Shown one piece after another: positions 24,319 to 31,910 of a DNA stretch of 34,813 bases. The stretch is from positions 1 through 34,813 of the forward strand of contig JAFWGJ010000031.1 in assembly GCA_017512405.1 (NCBI GenBank). Reading direction: 5' to 3'. A program made the translations under genes and the position numbers. Every line of letters begins with the position of its first letter. The first letter of the stretch is position 1. The notes beneath the pieces were generated by a model that saw nothing but the letters and a program-made list of their open reading frames with translations, made no database searches and was not told the DNA's origin. Source of the stretch: a bacterium. GTDB lineage: Bacteria; Cyanobacteriota; Vampirovibrionia; Gastranaerophilales; Gastranaerophilaceae.

Positions 24319-24553
24319 TAAGTTCTTCAACTTTTTATGCTATATTTCCTTAATCATAGTTTTGGTTATTGTTTATTTTGCATGTTTTAAATATTCATAC
24401 CAAGGATATGGATATCCGGGTTATAGAGGATACCATCATCATCACTCTTACTGGTACATTGGAAGACACGATTCATATTACGGTTCAAGTGTCAGAGAAA
24501 ATAGCGTAAGCGGTTCAAGATTCTCTCAAAAAGGTATTCACGGTGGAAAATAA
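24311..24553 (+). CDS. Small membrane protein with Tyr/Gly/His patch
   Basis: 80 aa. One membrane helix (about 9-28) is followed by YQGYGYPGYRGYHHHHSYWY, then a Ser/Arg/Gly-rich tail (SVRENSVSGSRFSQKGIHGG) ending in Lys. It overlaps the preceding gene by eight bases and the next by eleven, with GGAGG before its ATG, so it is a genuine operon member. The position between DUF350 and the aminopropyltransferase is where related clusters carry a small membrane protein (for example DUF4247 or DUF1190 types), but sequence identity to those is not evident by eye. His/Tyr content suggests metal or surface interaction. Confidence 0.75.
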   Translation: MTNKFFNFLCYISLIIVLVIVYFACFKYSYQGYGYPGYRGYHHHHSYWYIGRHDSYYGSSVRENSVSGSRFSQKGIHGGK

Positions 24554-26078
24554 AAGTATTTTGACAAAAAAAGATGCGTCAATCCTTTTGTTTTGCGTAT
24601 TTGTAGTAGGCTTTTGCACGATTATATATGAACTTTTAATCGGCAGCATTTCTTCTTATTTTATTGGAGACAGTATAAAACAGTTTTCTATCACAATCGG
24701 TTTAACAATGACCGCAATGGGAATTGGTACATTAATATCAAGATTTTTCAACAAAAATCTTATCTACTGGTTTATTTTTGTTGAAATTCTGCTTGCAATA
24801 ATAGGCGGCCTTTCGGTGCCGATTCTTTATTTTATATATTCTGTGCAATTTTTTTATTATCCGATAATGTGCCTTTTAATAATTGCAATAGGCACTCTGA
24901 TAGGTCTTGAAATACCTTTGTTGACTCGAATTATGGAAGAATATTTCCAGTTAAGAGAAAATATTTCAAACGTATTGTCGCTTGATTATCTGGGAGCGTT
25001 TTTGGCAAGTTTGGCATTTCCTTTTATACTTTTGCCATTTTTAGGTGTATTTAACAGTTCAATTTCAACCGGACTTTTGAACCTTTTGGTCGGCATTTTA
25101 ACTTTCGTCTGGTTTAAAGACAAACTTACCCATAAACGCAGATTAATGCTAAAAACACAAGGTATCTTAATCGCAATTTTACTTGTGGGGTTGCTGATAT
25201 TTTCAAAAGAAATAGCCTTTCATTTAGAAAATTCAATGTATGACGACAGAGTTGTGTTTTCTAAAAAAACTCCTTATCAGCAAATTGTAATAACCAAAAA
25301 TAAAGCTGACGTAAGACTATTTATCGACGGCAATGTTCAATTCTCAACAATAGATGAATACCGCTATCACGAGCCTTTAATTCATATTCCTATGAACTTA
25401 GTAAAACATAGAGAAAATATTTTAGTTCTTGGAGGCGGTGACGGTTTAGCCGCAAGAGAAATACTTAAATATCCCGAAGTAAAACATATTACAGTCGTTG
25501 ATTTAGATAAAGAAATGACAGATTTAGCAGTAAAAAATAGGATTATGGCGGAATTAAGCGAACACAGTTTTGAAAATCCAAAAGTTAAAATTTTAAACGA
25601 AGATGCGTTTAAATTTTTGGAAGATACAAAAGAATATTTTGATGTTATTATAATTGACCTTCCTGACCCTAATAATCAATCATTAGCAAGACTTTACAGC
25701 AAAGAATTTTATAAAGTTGTAAAACAAAAACTTGCGAGAAACGGAATCACTGTAACTCAGTCTACAAGCCCGTTTTTTTCGCCTGAAGCATACTGGTGCA
25801 TAAATAAATCCTTGCAAGAAGCAGGTTTTAAATACACAAAACCCTACCATACTTATGTACCATCGTTTGGCGACTGGGGCTTTATCTTAGCCGGAAACAA
25901 CCCGATAAACGAAAAAAATATAAAAATAACAGTGCCGACAAAATTTCTTGATGACAGTTCAATAGAAAGTCTTTTTCATATTGAAAAAGACATAAAACGT
26001 GATAATATAAAGGCTTCAACATTAGATAAACCTGAAATTCTTAATTATTACCTTAATGGCTGGAGATATTGGAATTAA
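24543..26078 (+). CDS. Membrane-anchored polyamine aminopropyltransferase (spermidine synthase-like)
   Basis: 511 aa. Residues 1-225 contain about seven membrane helices; residues 230-500 are a spermidine-synthase domain: YQQIVITKNKADVRLFIDGN, then YRYHEPLIHIPM, the SAM-binding GGGDGLAAREIL, VVDLDKEM, and the catalytic DLPDPNNQSL. Such enzymes transfer aminopropyl from decarboxylated SAM to an amine; acceptors of the membrane-fused class are unknown. The start is GTG at 24543, overlapping the 80-aa gene by eleven bases; no nearer ATG gives the first helix. Last gene of the operon, and no other polyamine gene is in the window. Confidence 0.92.
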   Translation: MENKSILTKKDASILLFCVFVVGFCTIIYELLIGSISSYFIGDSIKQFSITIGLTMTAMGIGTLISRFFNKNLIYWFIFVEILLAIIGGLSVPILYFIYSVQFFYYPIMCLLIIAIGTLIGLEIPLLTRIMEEYFQLRENISNVLSLDYLGAFLASLAFPFILLPFLGVFNSSISTGLLNLLVGILTFVWFKDKLTHKRRLMLKTQGILIAILLVGLLIFSKEIAFHLENSMYDDRVVFSKKTPYQQIVITKNKADVRLFIDGNVQFSTIDEYRYHEPLIHIPMNLVKHRENILVLGGGDGLAAREILKYPEVKHITVVDLDKEMTDLAVKNRIMAELSEHSFENPKVKILNEDAFKFLEDTKEYFDVIIIDLPDPNNQSLARLYSKEFYKVVKQKLARNGITVTQSTSPFFSPEAYWCINKSLQEAGFKYTKPYHTYVPSFGDWGFILAGNNPINEKNIKITVPTKFLDDSSIESLFHIEKDIKRDNIKASTLDKPEILNYYLNGWRYWN

Positions 26079-26164
26079 AATCCGAATTTTTTATTAAAAT
26101 TTTAAAGAACTCTGTTTTTTTGCGTTAGAATAATAATATAAGTTACAGTAAAAAGGCAGGTATT

Positions 26165-26992
26165 ATGTGGGATTATTCTGAAAAAGTTATGGATCACTAC
26201 CGTAATCCGAGAAACGTAGGTAAAATTGACAACGCAGATGCGATTGGCGAAGCCGGCTCTCTTGCTTGCGGTGATTCTTTGAAATTATATTTAAAAATAG
26301 AAAATGGCATTGTAACAGATGCTAAATTTCAAACTTTCGGCTGTGGTTCAGCAGTTGCAAGTTCAAGTATTTTAACCGAAATGATTATCGGAAAACCAAT
26401 AGAAGAAGTCAGAAAAATTACCAATAAAGATATTGCTGACCAATTAGACGGACTTCCTCCCGAAAAAATGCACTGTTCTGTAATGGGACACGAAGCTTTG
26501 GAAGACGCTTTGAAGAATTATTTTAATGACGAAATGGAATTTAATTTGCCTGAAAAACAGGATAAATTAATATGCCAATGTTTCGATGTTCACGAAAGCC
26601 AAATTTTAGAAGCCATTGAAACAAACAAATTAAAAACAGTTGAAGAAGTTACAAATTATACAAAGGCAGGCGGAGCCTGCGGCAAATGTAAATCAACAAT
26701 TAAGGCTATTGTTGATGAATACTGGGCGAAACAAGATGCAGATAAACCTAAATTAACTCAGACCCAAAAGATTTTGAAAATAAACAGTGTTATTGAAAAC
26801 CAAATTTCTCCTGAATTACAAAAAGATGGCGGAGATATTGAGCTTGTCGATATTGAAGATAACAAAGTTTATGTAAAATTAAGAGGAAAATGCTCAGGCT
26901 GCAAAAATTCTCACATGACACTAAAAGTATTTGTAGAACAAACTTTGCAGGAAACCGTTTCCAAACAAATTGAGGTTATAGAGGTACAATAA
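26165..26992 (+). CDS. nifU: Three-domain NifU iron-sulfur scaffold
   Basis: 275 aa in the full NifU layout: an IscU-like domain (1-125, Cys35, Cys60 and Cys104 with Asp37), a permanent [2Fe-2S] BFD-like domain (Cys137, Cys139, Cys172, Cys175), and a C-terminal Nfu domain with CSGC (Cys243 and Cys246). It assembles Fe-S clusters on sulfur from the cysteine desulfurase encoded next. No nitrogenase genes are visible, so this looks like the general housekeeping system, as in several anaerobes. Shine-Dalgarno AAGGCAGG precedes the ATG. Stop overlaps the nifS ATG (TAATG). Confidence 0.95.
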   Translation: MWDYSEKVMDHYRNPRNVGKIDNADAIGEAGSLACGDSLKLYLKIENGIVTDAKFQTFGCGSAVASSSILTEMIIGKPIEEVRKITNKDIADQLDGLPPEKMHCSVMGHEALEDALKNYFNDEMEFNLPEKQDKLICQCFDVHESQILEAIETNKLKTVEEVTNYTKAGGACGKCKSTIKAIVDEYWAKQDADKPKLTQTQKILKINSVIENQISPELQKDGGDIELVDIEDNKVYVKLRGKCSGCKNSHMTLKVFVEQTLQETVSKQIEVIEVQ

Positions 26993-28185
26993 TGGACAAA
27001 TTGATATACTTGGATAACAATGCTACAACAAAAGTTGATGAAAAAGTTTTGGAAGAAATGCTTCCATACTTAAAGGAAGAATATGCAAACCCGTCGAGTA
27101 TGTACGATTTCGCAAAAAAATCATCTAATGCTTTGAAAGTAGCACGCAGACAAGTACAAGAATTTGTCGGTGCAGAAAATGAAAAAGAAATTATTTTTAC
27201 TTCCTGCGGTTCGGAAAGTGCTAATACTGCTATAAAAGGTGTTTTGGCTAATAATAAAACAAAAAGACACATTATAACAACAGCAGTTGAACATCCTTGC
27301 GTTTTAAATTTATACAAACAATACGAAAAACAAGGTTATAAAGTAGATTACATAGGTGTAAACGCTCAAGGTGAGCTTAATTTAGACGAATTAAAAGACA
27401 AAATTACTGATGAAACAGCACTCGTATCTGTAATGTGGGCTAATAATGAAACAGGTATAATATTCCCTGTTGAAAAAATTGCAGAAATCGTAAAAGAAAA
27501 AAATCCGCATACCACATTTTATGTTGATGCCGTTCAGGCAGCCGGCAAAATACCTATGAATGTAAAAAATACCAAAATTGATATGATAGGTATTTCGGGA
27601 CATAAATTCCACGCTCCAAAAGGTATTGGTGCTTTGTATGTAAAATCAGGCACAATAATTTCACCTTTAATTAACGGCGGACACCAAGAACGCGGCAGAC
27701 GTGCAGGTACGGAAAATGTTCCGTATATTGTAGGCTTGGGTAAAGCTGCAGAACTTGCTTTAAATAGTTTGGATTACGAATTAAAAGAAGTAAAACGCTT
27801 GCGTGATAAACTTGAACAAGGAATTGTAAAAAACATATTTAATGCAAGATTAAACACTGCTCCTACAAACAGAGTTCCAAATACAACAAATATTGGTTTT
27901 CAATATATTGAGGGTGAATTAATTTTGCTGCATTTAAGCGACATAGGCATTTGCGCAAGTTCCGGAAGTGCCTGCACATCAGGTTCACTGGAACCAAGTC
28001 ATGTACTTCGTGCAATGGGAATACCGTTTACGGCGCTTCATGGAAGTATAAGATTTTCTTTAAGCAGATTTACAAAAGAAGAAGAAATCGATTATGTAAT
28101 AGAGAAAATGCCTCAAATCATTGAAAAATTAAACAAAATTTCCCCATACCAAGACGAACTTGAAGCATTGAAAAATTTGAAATAA
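26992..28185 (+). CDS. nifS: Cysteine desulfurase (NifS type)
   Basis: 397-aa PLP enzyme that takes sulfur from cysteine and passes it as persulfide to NifU. Visible: LDNNATTKV start, TSCGSESANTA, His101 (VEHPCV) over the PLP ring, NNETG, Asp179-Ala-Val-Gln, the PLP Lys205 in GISGHKFHAPKG, RAGTEN, and the persulfide Cys328 in SSGSACTSGS, a short class-I loop. Translationally coupled to nifU. The next gene on the opposite strand ends one base away, with no terminator hairpin between. Confidence 0.96.
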   Translation: MDKLIYLDNNATTKVDEKVLEEMLPYLKEEYANPSSMYDFAKKSSNALKVARRQVQEFVGAENEKEIIFTSCGSESANTAIKGVLANNKTKRHIITTAVEHPCVLNLYKQYEKQGYKVDYIGVNAQGELNLDELKDKITDETALVSVMWANNETGIIFPVEKIAEIVKEKNPHTTFYVDAVQAAGKIPMNVKNTKIDMIGISGHKFHAPKGIGALYVKSGTIISPLINGGHQERGRRAGTENVPYIVGLGKAAELALNSLDYELKEVKRLRDKLEQGIVKNIFNARLNTAPTNRVPNTTNIGFQYIEGELILLHLSDIGICASSGSACTSGSLEPSHVLRAMGIPFTALHGSIRFSLSRFTKEEEIDYVIEKMPQIIEKLNKISPYQDELEALKNLK

Positions 28186-28186
28186 A

Positions 28187-28519
28187 TCAGTTTCTGAGTT
28201 GTTTCAAGTTTTGAATTGTTTTATGTATATATTGCAATTCTTTGTCTGACATACCGTCTATTTCAGATATTATTTGCTGAGTTAATTCTTTGCGAGGTAA
28301 AACAGGTTCAAAATCAAATAAATCTTTTATTTGAACATTTAATATTTTTGCTAATTTTATTAAATTTTCGTCATTAGGACGTTGGTTGCCACATTCAATT
28401 CTGGTTAAATTTGTGCGCTCCATTTCCAATATATCTGCCAGTTGAGATTGTTTTAAATTATTGGCAATTCTCAATTCTCTAATTCTTTTTCCTAATTTTT
28501 CGTTAAAATTATATTCCAT
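28187..28519 (-). CDS. XRE-family HTH regulator
   Basis: 110 aa. Residues 6-66 are a Cro/CI-type HTH: GKRIRELRIANNLKQSQLAD, then MERTNLTRIECGNQRP and LIKLAKILNVQIKDLFDFE. The remaining 40 residues are a short helical tail (ISEIDGMSDKELQYIHKTIQ), probably for dimerisation. AGAGG lies six bases before the ATG. Divergent from the pilin-like gene across 164 bases holding repeated motifs, so autoregulation and control of the pilin are both plausible. Convergent with nifS, so it might be confused with a nifS-operon regulator, but nothing shows that. Confidence 0.92.
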   Translation of the reverse strand: MEYNFNEKLGKRIRELRIANNLKQSQLADILEMERTNLTRIECGNQRPNDENLIKLAKILNVQIKDLFDFEPVLPRKELTQQIISEIDGMSDKELQYIHKTIQNLKQLRN

Positions 28520-28577
28520 AAACGCCTCTTTTTATAGAATATAACTATTTATAAAAATAAAGAATACTATATCGTAT

Positions 28578-28648
28578 AACAAAATATTGACAAATGTACT
28601 ACGTCATGTAACAATATTTTTTAGAACTGCTATTTAATAACAATATTT
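28578..28648. repeat. Three AACA(A)ATATT direct repeats at about 30-bp spacing
   Basis: AACAAAATATT at 28578-28588, AACAATATTT at 28610-28619 and AACAATATTT at 28639-28648, spaced 32 and 29 bp, close to three helical turns. The first two copies are preceded by related CGT-A-T / CGTCATGT sequences. TTGACA (28587-28592) and a TAACAAT -10-like sequence, within or next to repeat 2, form a possible plus-strand promoter for the pilin-like gene. These could be binding sites for the divergent XRE regulator. Confidence 0.4.
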
Positions 28649-28683
28649 ATAGTTTATTGTGTCATGATATAGAAAGGATTAAA

Positions 28684-29406
28684 ATGAAAAAGGCGTTCGC
28701 ATTCACTCTTGCCGAAACTTTAATTGTAATAGGTGTGATTGGCATTGTATCAGCATTGACTTTGCCGAATTTAAACAGTTCAACAGGAGATAAAGAGCGT
28801 GTTGCCAAGGTTAAAAAAATATACCAAAATTTACAAGATGCTTTCGGTCGTGCAGAAGCTGTATATGTTCCATTTGAGGAATGGTTTAAGAGTTCAGATG
28901 ATTCCCGTCAAAGAACAATACGTACAGGCGAAAGAATTAGCGAATTTATGAAAATTTCAAAAATTTGTGGTATAGAAAGTAACGGTTGTTTTAAAAATGC
29001 TAATTATCATAGATTAAATAACAGCGAAACAGAAAGAAATATTGAAACCAATGATAAATATTATAAATTAATTTTAGCAGATGGTTCTTCGGTAGCTATT
29101 AGCGCAGCTAGAGATGAAGAAGTTGACGCAACATTATCGATATTTGTAGATATTGATGGTTTTAAAGGTCCTCACACTTTTGGGAAAGATTTATTTGTAT
29201 TCGGTTACGTTGAAAACCAAGGTGTTATGCCTAGTGGATATGGACTTTCGTTTAGTACTTTAATCTCTAATTTAAAAAATGGTGGACTTAGGGCAGCTTC
29301 TTGGATAATACAATATGACAATGCTGATTATTTGCAATTTACAAATAATACAGGTAAATGTAAGAATGGAAACACAGTTACCGAAGCTAATCCAAGATGT
29401 AAGTAG
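28684..29406 (+). CDS. Type IV pilin-like (pseudopilin) protein
   Basis: 240 aa. The N terminus MKKAFAFTLAETLIVIGVIG is a type III prepilin signal: a short basic leader, FTLAE with Glu at +5, then a hydrophobic assembly helix to about residue 30. The residue before the expected cleavage is Ala rather than the usual Gly. The C-terminal globular domain carries four Cys (CGIESNGC and two near the end, KCKNGNTVTEANPRC) that may form a disulfide loop, plus a FVDIDGFKGPHTFGKDLFVF segment common in pilin-like proteins of this group. The frame is open nine codons further upstream, but AAGGA before 28684 and the prepilin leader decide the start. No assembly genes are nearby. Confidence 0.9.
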   Translation: MKKAFAFTLAETLIVIGVIGIVSALTLPNLNSSTGDKERVAKVKKIYQNLQDAFGRAEAVYVPFEEWFKSSDDSRQRTIRTGERISEFMKISKICGIESNGCFKNANYHRLNNSETERNIETNDKYYKLILADGSSVAISAARDEEVDATLSIFVDIDGFKGPHTFGKDLFVFGYVENQGVMPSGYGLSFSTLISNLKNGGLRAASWIIQYDNADYLQFTNNTGKCKNGNTVTEANPRCK

Positions 29407-29414
29407 TTAAAGCC

Positions 29415-29523
29415 ACTGGGGCATTGAGTATTTTTGTCATAACTAAGTTGAATTGTTGAATGGTTTTCCTTAGTACGTTTGAGCCTCAGTATCTTAGTAA
29501 CTTGGTAGAAAGAAACTAAGATA
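29415..29523 (+). ncRNA. Structured intergenic element with alternative pairings
   Basis: Three stems can form on the plus strand: ACTGGGGC (29415-29422) with GCCTCAGT (29483-29490), 8 bp including one G-U; inside it ACTAAG (29442-29447) with CTTAGT (29469-29474); and TATCTTAGT (29490-29498) with ACTAAGATA (29515-29523), 9 bp. Because ACTAAG and CTTAGT each occur twice, the partners can be exchanged, as in attenuators or riboswitches. No U-tract terminator follows. It lies between the pilin stop and the 232-aa gene. I recognise no known family. Confidence 0.35.
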
Positions 29524-29596
29524 TATCATTAAATCAAAATATAAATATCCTCTTTATGTAGGTATAAATTTTTGAAAAAACATTCATAATGTATGT

Positions 29597-30295
29597 ATGG
29601 AAAGAGATAAAACAAAAGAGGGAAGAGGAACTAATCCTTTTACGCTGCCTGAAAAATTCAAGCAGGCCACAAGTCCGTTTCACATCGACGGATACGATTC
29701 AGCAATGTTAGAACAAAGAGCATATCTCAAACTTGATGATGAAATGCTCAAAATGGAATATAGAATAAATCAGTTAGAAGAGGACTTAATGATTATCAAC
29801 GACGAAATTTTGGCTGCAATCAACATTGATGACAATTCAAGAAAAGAATTTTTAAACTCAAAAAAAGAAAAAATTCAAAAAGAACTTGATGAACTTAACA
29901 GCAAATATTTTGATATCGGCGTTATGTCAAAATTTACAACAATATTAAGCTACATTTTCAGAAAAAAATCGCCAAAAGAAAAAACTGTTTTTCAAAAAAT
30001 TAAATATATAATTTCAAAATATATTTTTGCAACTCTTTCAAAAAGACTAAACTTTACATTTAATCTAAAAGAATCCTTATCAAAACTTGCAGATATTAAC
30101 AGAAGTGTTGATGAATTAATAAGCCTCAGAATACCTTTTGGAGGGCTTACAGGGAGATACGAAAAACTTACAAACTACATCAACAAAGCAAATGACATTC
30201 ATGCTCAAATTGCACTTAACGTTAATAAATTTGAAAACAAAAAAGAACATAAAATATCAAACACAAGTGGAGATATTTTAGACATCACCCAATAA
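29597..30295 (+). CDS. Coiled-coil protein of unknown function
   Basis: 232 aa, soluble, not recognised. A polar N terminus with GTNPFTLPEKFKQATSPFHI is followed by a strong coiled coil (about 40-100, KLDDEMLKMEYRINQLEEDL...). A basic, partly amphipathic region (FTTILSYIFRKKSPKEK, KYIISKYIFATLSKRL) and a second helical stretch to the C terminus follow. No signal peptide or clear membrane helix. The ATG at 29597 has no Shine-Dalgarno; CATAAT ends six bases before it but no well-placed -35 is seen. A proper terminator follows the gene, so it ends a transcription unit. Confidence 0.75.
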   Translation: MERDKTKEGRGTNPFTLPEKFKQATSPFHIDGYDSAMLEQRAYLKLDDEMLKMEYRINQLEEDLMIINDEILAAINIDDNSRKEFLNSKKEKIQKELDELNSKYFDIGVMSKFTTILSYIFRKKSPKEKTVFQKIKYIISKYIFATLSKRLNFTFNLKESLSKLADINRSVDELISLRIPFGGLTGRYEKLTNYINKANDIHAQIALNVNKFENKKEHKISNTSGDILDITQ

Positions 30296-30323
30296 AATAC
30301 AATCCAATTAGCACATAAAAAGG

Positions 30324-30352
30324 AAAAGCACAAATTATTTTGTGCTTTTTTG
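30324..30352 (+). terminator. Intrinsic terminator after the coiled-coil gene
   Basis: AAAAGCACAAA (30324-30334) pairs with TTTGTGCTTTT around a short TTAT-type loop and runs into a T6 tract. Confidence 0.85.
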
Positions 30353-30367
30353 TGTTTGATTTATAAT
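30340..30367 (+). promoter_or_regulatory. gatA promoter
   Basis: TTGTGC (30340-30345), a 16-bp spacer and perfect TATAAT (30362-30367). The -35 lies within the preceding terminator. The predicted leader is about 20 bases and contains AAGGAG seven bases before the gatA ATG, so this gene, unlike dnaX or tolC, has a conventional leader. Confidence 0.6.
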
Positions 30368-30393
30368 TAACATAAGAGAATAAGGAGAAAAAG

Positions 30394-31857
30394 ATGAACG
30401 AACTTTTGAAAAAAAGTGCAAGCGAGCAAAGAAAAGCTCTATTAAATAAAGAAGTTTCAGCAGTTGAACTTGTTAATGCCACTTACGCACGCATTGACGA
30501 AGTTGAAGACAAAGTTAAAGCTTTTAATTCTTTAACAAAAGAAACTGCCATAGAAACTGCTAAGAAAGTTGATGAAAAAATAGCACATGGTGAAGAATTA
30601 CCGCTTTTGGCAGGTATTCCGCTTGTTTTAAAAGACAATATGAACCTTATAGGCTCAAAAACAACAGCATCAAGCAAAATTTTAGAAAATTTTGTATCAC
30701 CATATAACGCAACTATTACTGATAAATTATTGGAAAATTTAGTTCCGATTATTGCAAAAGCAAATCTTGACGAGTTCGCAATGGGTTCTTCAAACGAAAA
30801 CTCCGCTTTCGGTAAGGTTCACAACCCTTGGAATTTAAACAAAGTTCCTGGCGGTTCATCAGGCGGTTCCGCAGCATCTGTTGCTGCGTGCGAAGCTACT
30901 TTATCACTGGGTTCTGATACAGGCGGAAGTATTCGTCTTCCAGCCAGTTTTTGTGGCATTGTAGGAATGAAACCTACTTATGGTCGTGTTTCAAGATATG
31001 GTTTAATTGCATTTGCTTCTTCATTAGACCAAATCGGACCATTTGCAAGAACAATTGAAGATGCTGCAATGCTTTTACAAGTAATTTCAGGCTACGATCC
31101 TAAAGATTCAACATCAATTAATGCTCCTGTTGAAGATTATACAAAATCTTTAAACAATGACATCAAAGGCAGAAAAATCGGCGTAATAAAAGAATTAATG
31201 GGCGAAGGTTTATCTGATGATGTCAGAAAAGCAGTTGAACTTGCAATTGAAACATACAAACAACAAGGTGCTGAAATTGTTGAAGTTTCTCTGCCTAACT
31301 TAAAATATTCAATAGGTATATATTACATTCTTGCAACAGCAGAATGCAGTTCCAATTTAGCAAGATTTGACGGTGTAAAATACGGTTACAGATATCCTGA
31401 TGCACAAAACTTGCTTGATATGTATACAAAAACCCGCGCAAACGGTTTCGGACCTGAGGTAAAAAGAAGAATAATGCTTGGAACCTACGCATTATCATCA
31501 GGTTACTATGATGCTTATTATAAAAAAGCACAACAAATGAGAAGATTAGTTAAAGAAGATTTTGACAGAGTATTTAAAGAAGTTGATATTTTAATCTCTC
31601 CTACTTGCCCGAATACAGCATTTGATATCGGAGCAAAAACAGAAGATCCGCTTTCAATGTACTTAACAGATATTGCAACTATTTCCGCTAATCTTGCCGG
31701 TATTCCGGGACTAAGTGTTCCTGCCGGATTTGATTCTGACGGTATGCCTATCGGTTTGCAAGTTTTGGCTCCGCAAATGAAAGAAGCCGATTTATTCAAC
31801 TTCTCTTACAAATTTGAACAGGCACACGATTTTTATAAACAAATAGCAAATGTATAA
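30394..31857 (+). CDS. gatA: Asp-tRNA(Asn)/Glu-tRNA(Gln) amidotransferase subunit A
   Basis: 487-aa amidase-signature enzyme that releases ammonia from glutamine for GatB to amidate misacylated Glu-tRNA(Gln) or Asp-tRNA(Asn). The catalytic triad fits: Lys80 (LVLKDN), cis-Ser155 (VPGGSSGGSAA) and nucleophile Ser179 (GSDTGGSIRLPASFCG). Full length for GatA. It stands alone: gatB and gatC are not in the window, as in many genomes with scattered gat genes. AAGGAG precedes the ATG and a strong terminator follows. Confidence 0.97.
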   Translation: MNELLKKSASEQRKALLNKEVSAVELVNATYARIDEVEDKVKAFNSLTKETAIETAKKVDEKIAHGEELPLLAGIPLVLKDNMNLIGSKTTASSKILENFVSPYNATITDKLLENLVPIIAKANLDEFAMGSSNENSAFGKVHNPWNLNKVPGGSSGGSAASVAACEATLSLGSDTGGSIRLPASFCGIVGMKPTYGRVSRYGLIAFASSLDQIGPFARTIEDAAMLLQVISGYDPKDSTSINAPVEDYTKSLNNDIKGRKIGVIKELMGEGLSDDVRKAVELAIETYKQQGAEIVEVSLPNLKYSIGIYYILATAECSSNLARFDGVKYGYRYPDAQNLLDMYTKTRANGFGPEVKRRIMLGTYALSSGYYDAYYKKAQQMRRLVKEDFDRVFKEVDILISPTCPNTAFDIGAKTEDPLSMYLTDIATISANLAGIPGLSVPAGFDSDGMPIGLQVLAPQMKEADLFNFSYKFEQAHDFYKQIANV

Positions 31858-31863
31858 TAAATA

Positions 31864-31903
31864 AAAAAGCGTGGCGGATTTAAAAAATCCGCCACGCTTT
31901 TTG
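31864..31903. terminator. Bidirectional terminator between gatA and the DHH gene
   Basis: GC-rich stem with core GCGTGGCGGATTT / AAATCCGCCACGC flanked by A6 on the left and T5 on the right, so it can act on both strands for the two convergent genes. Confidence 0.92.
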
Positions 31904-31910
31904 TTTGTTT

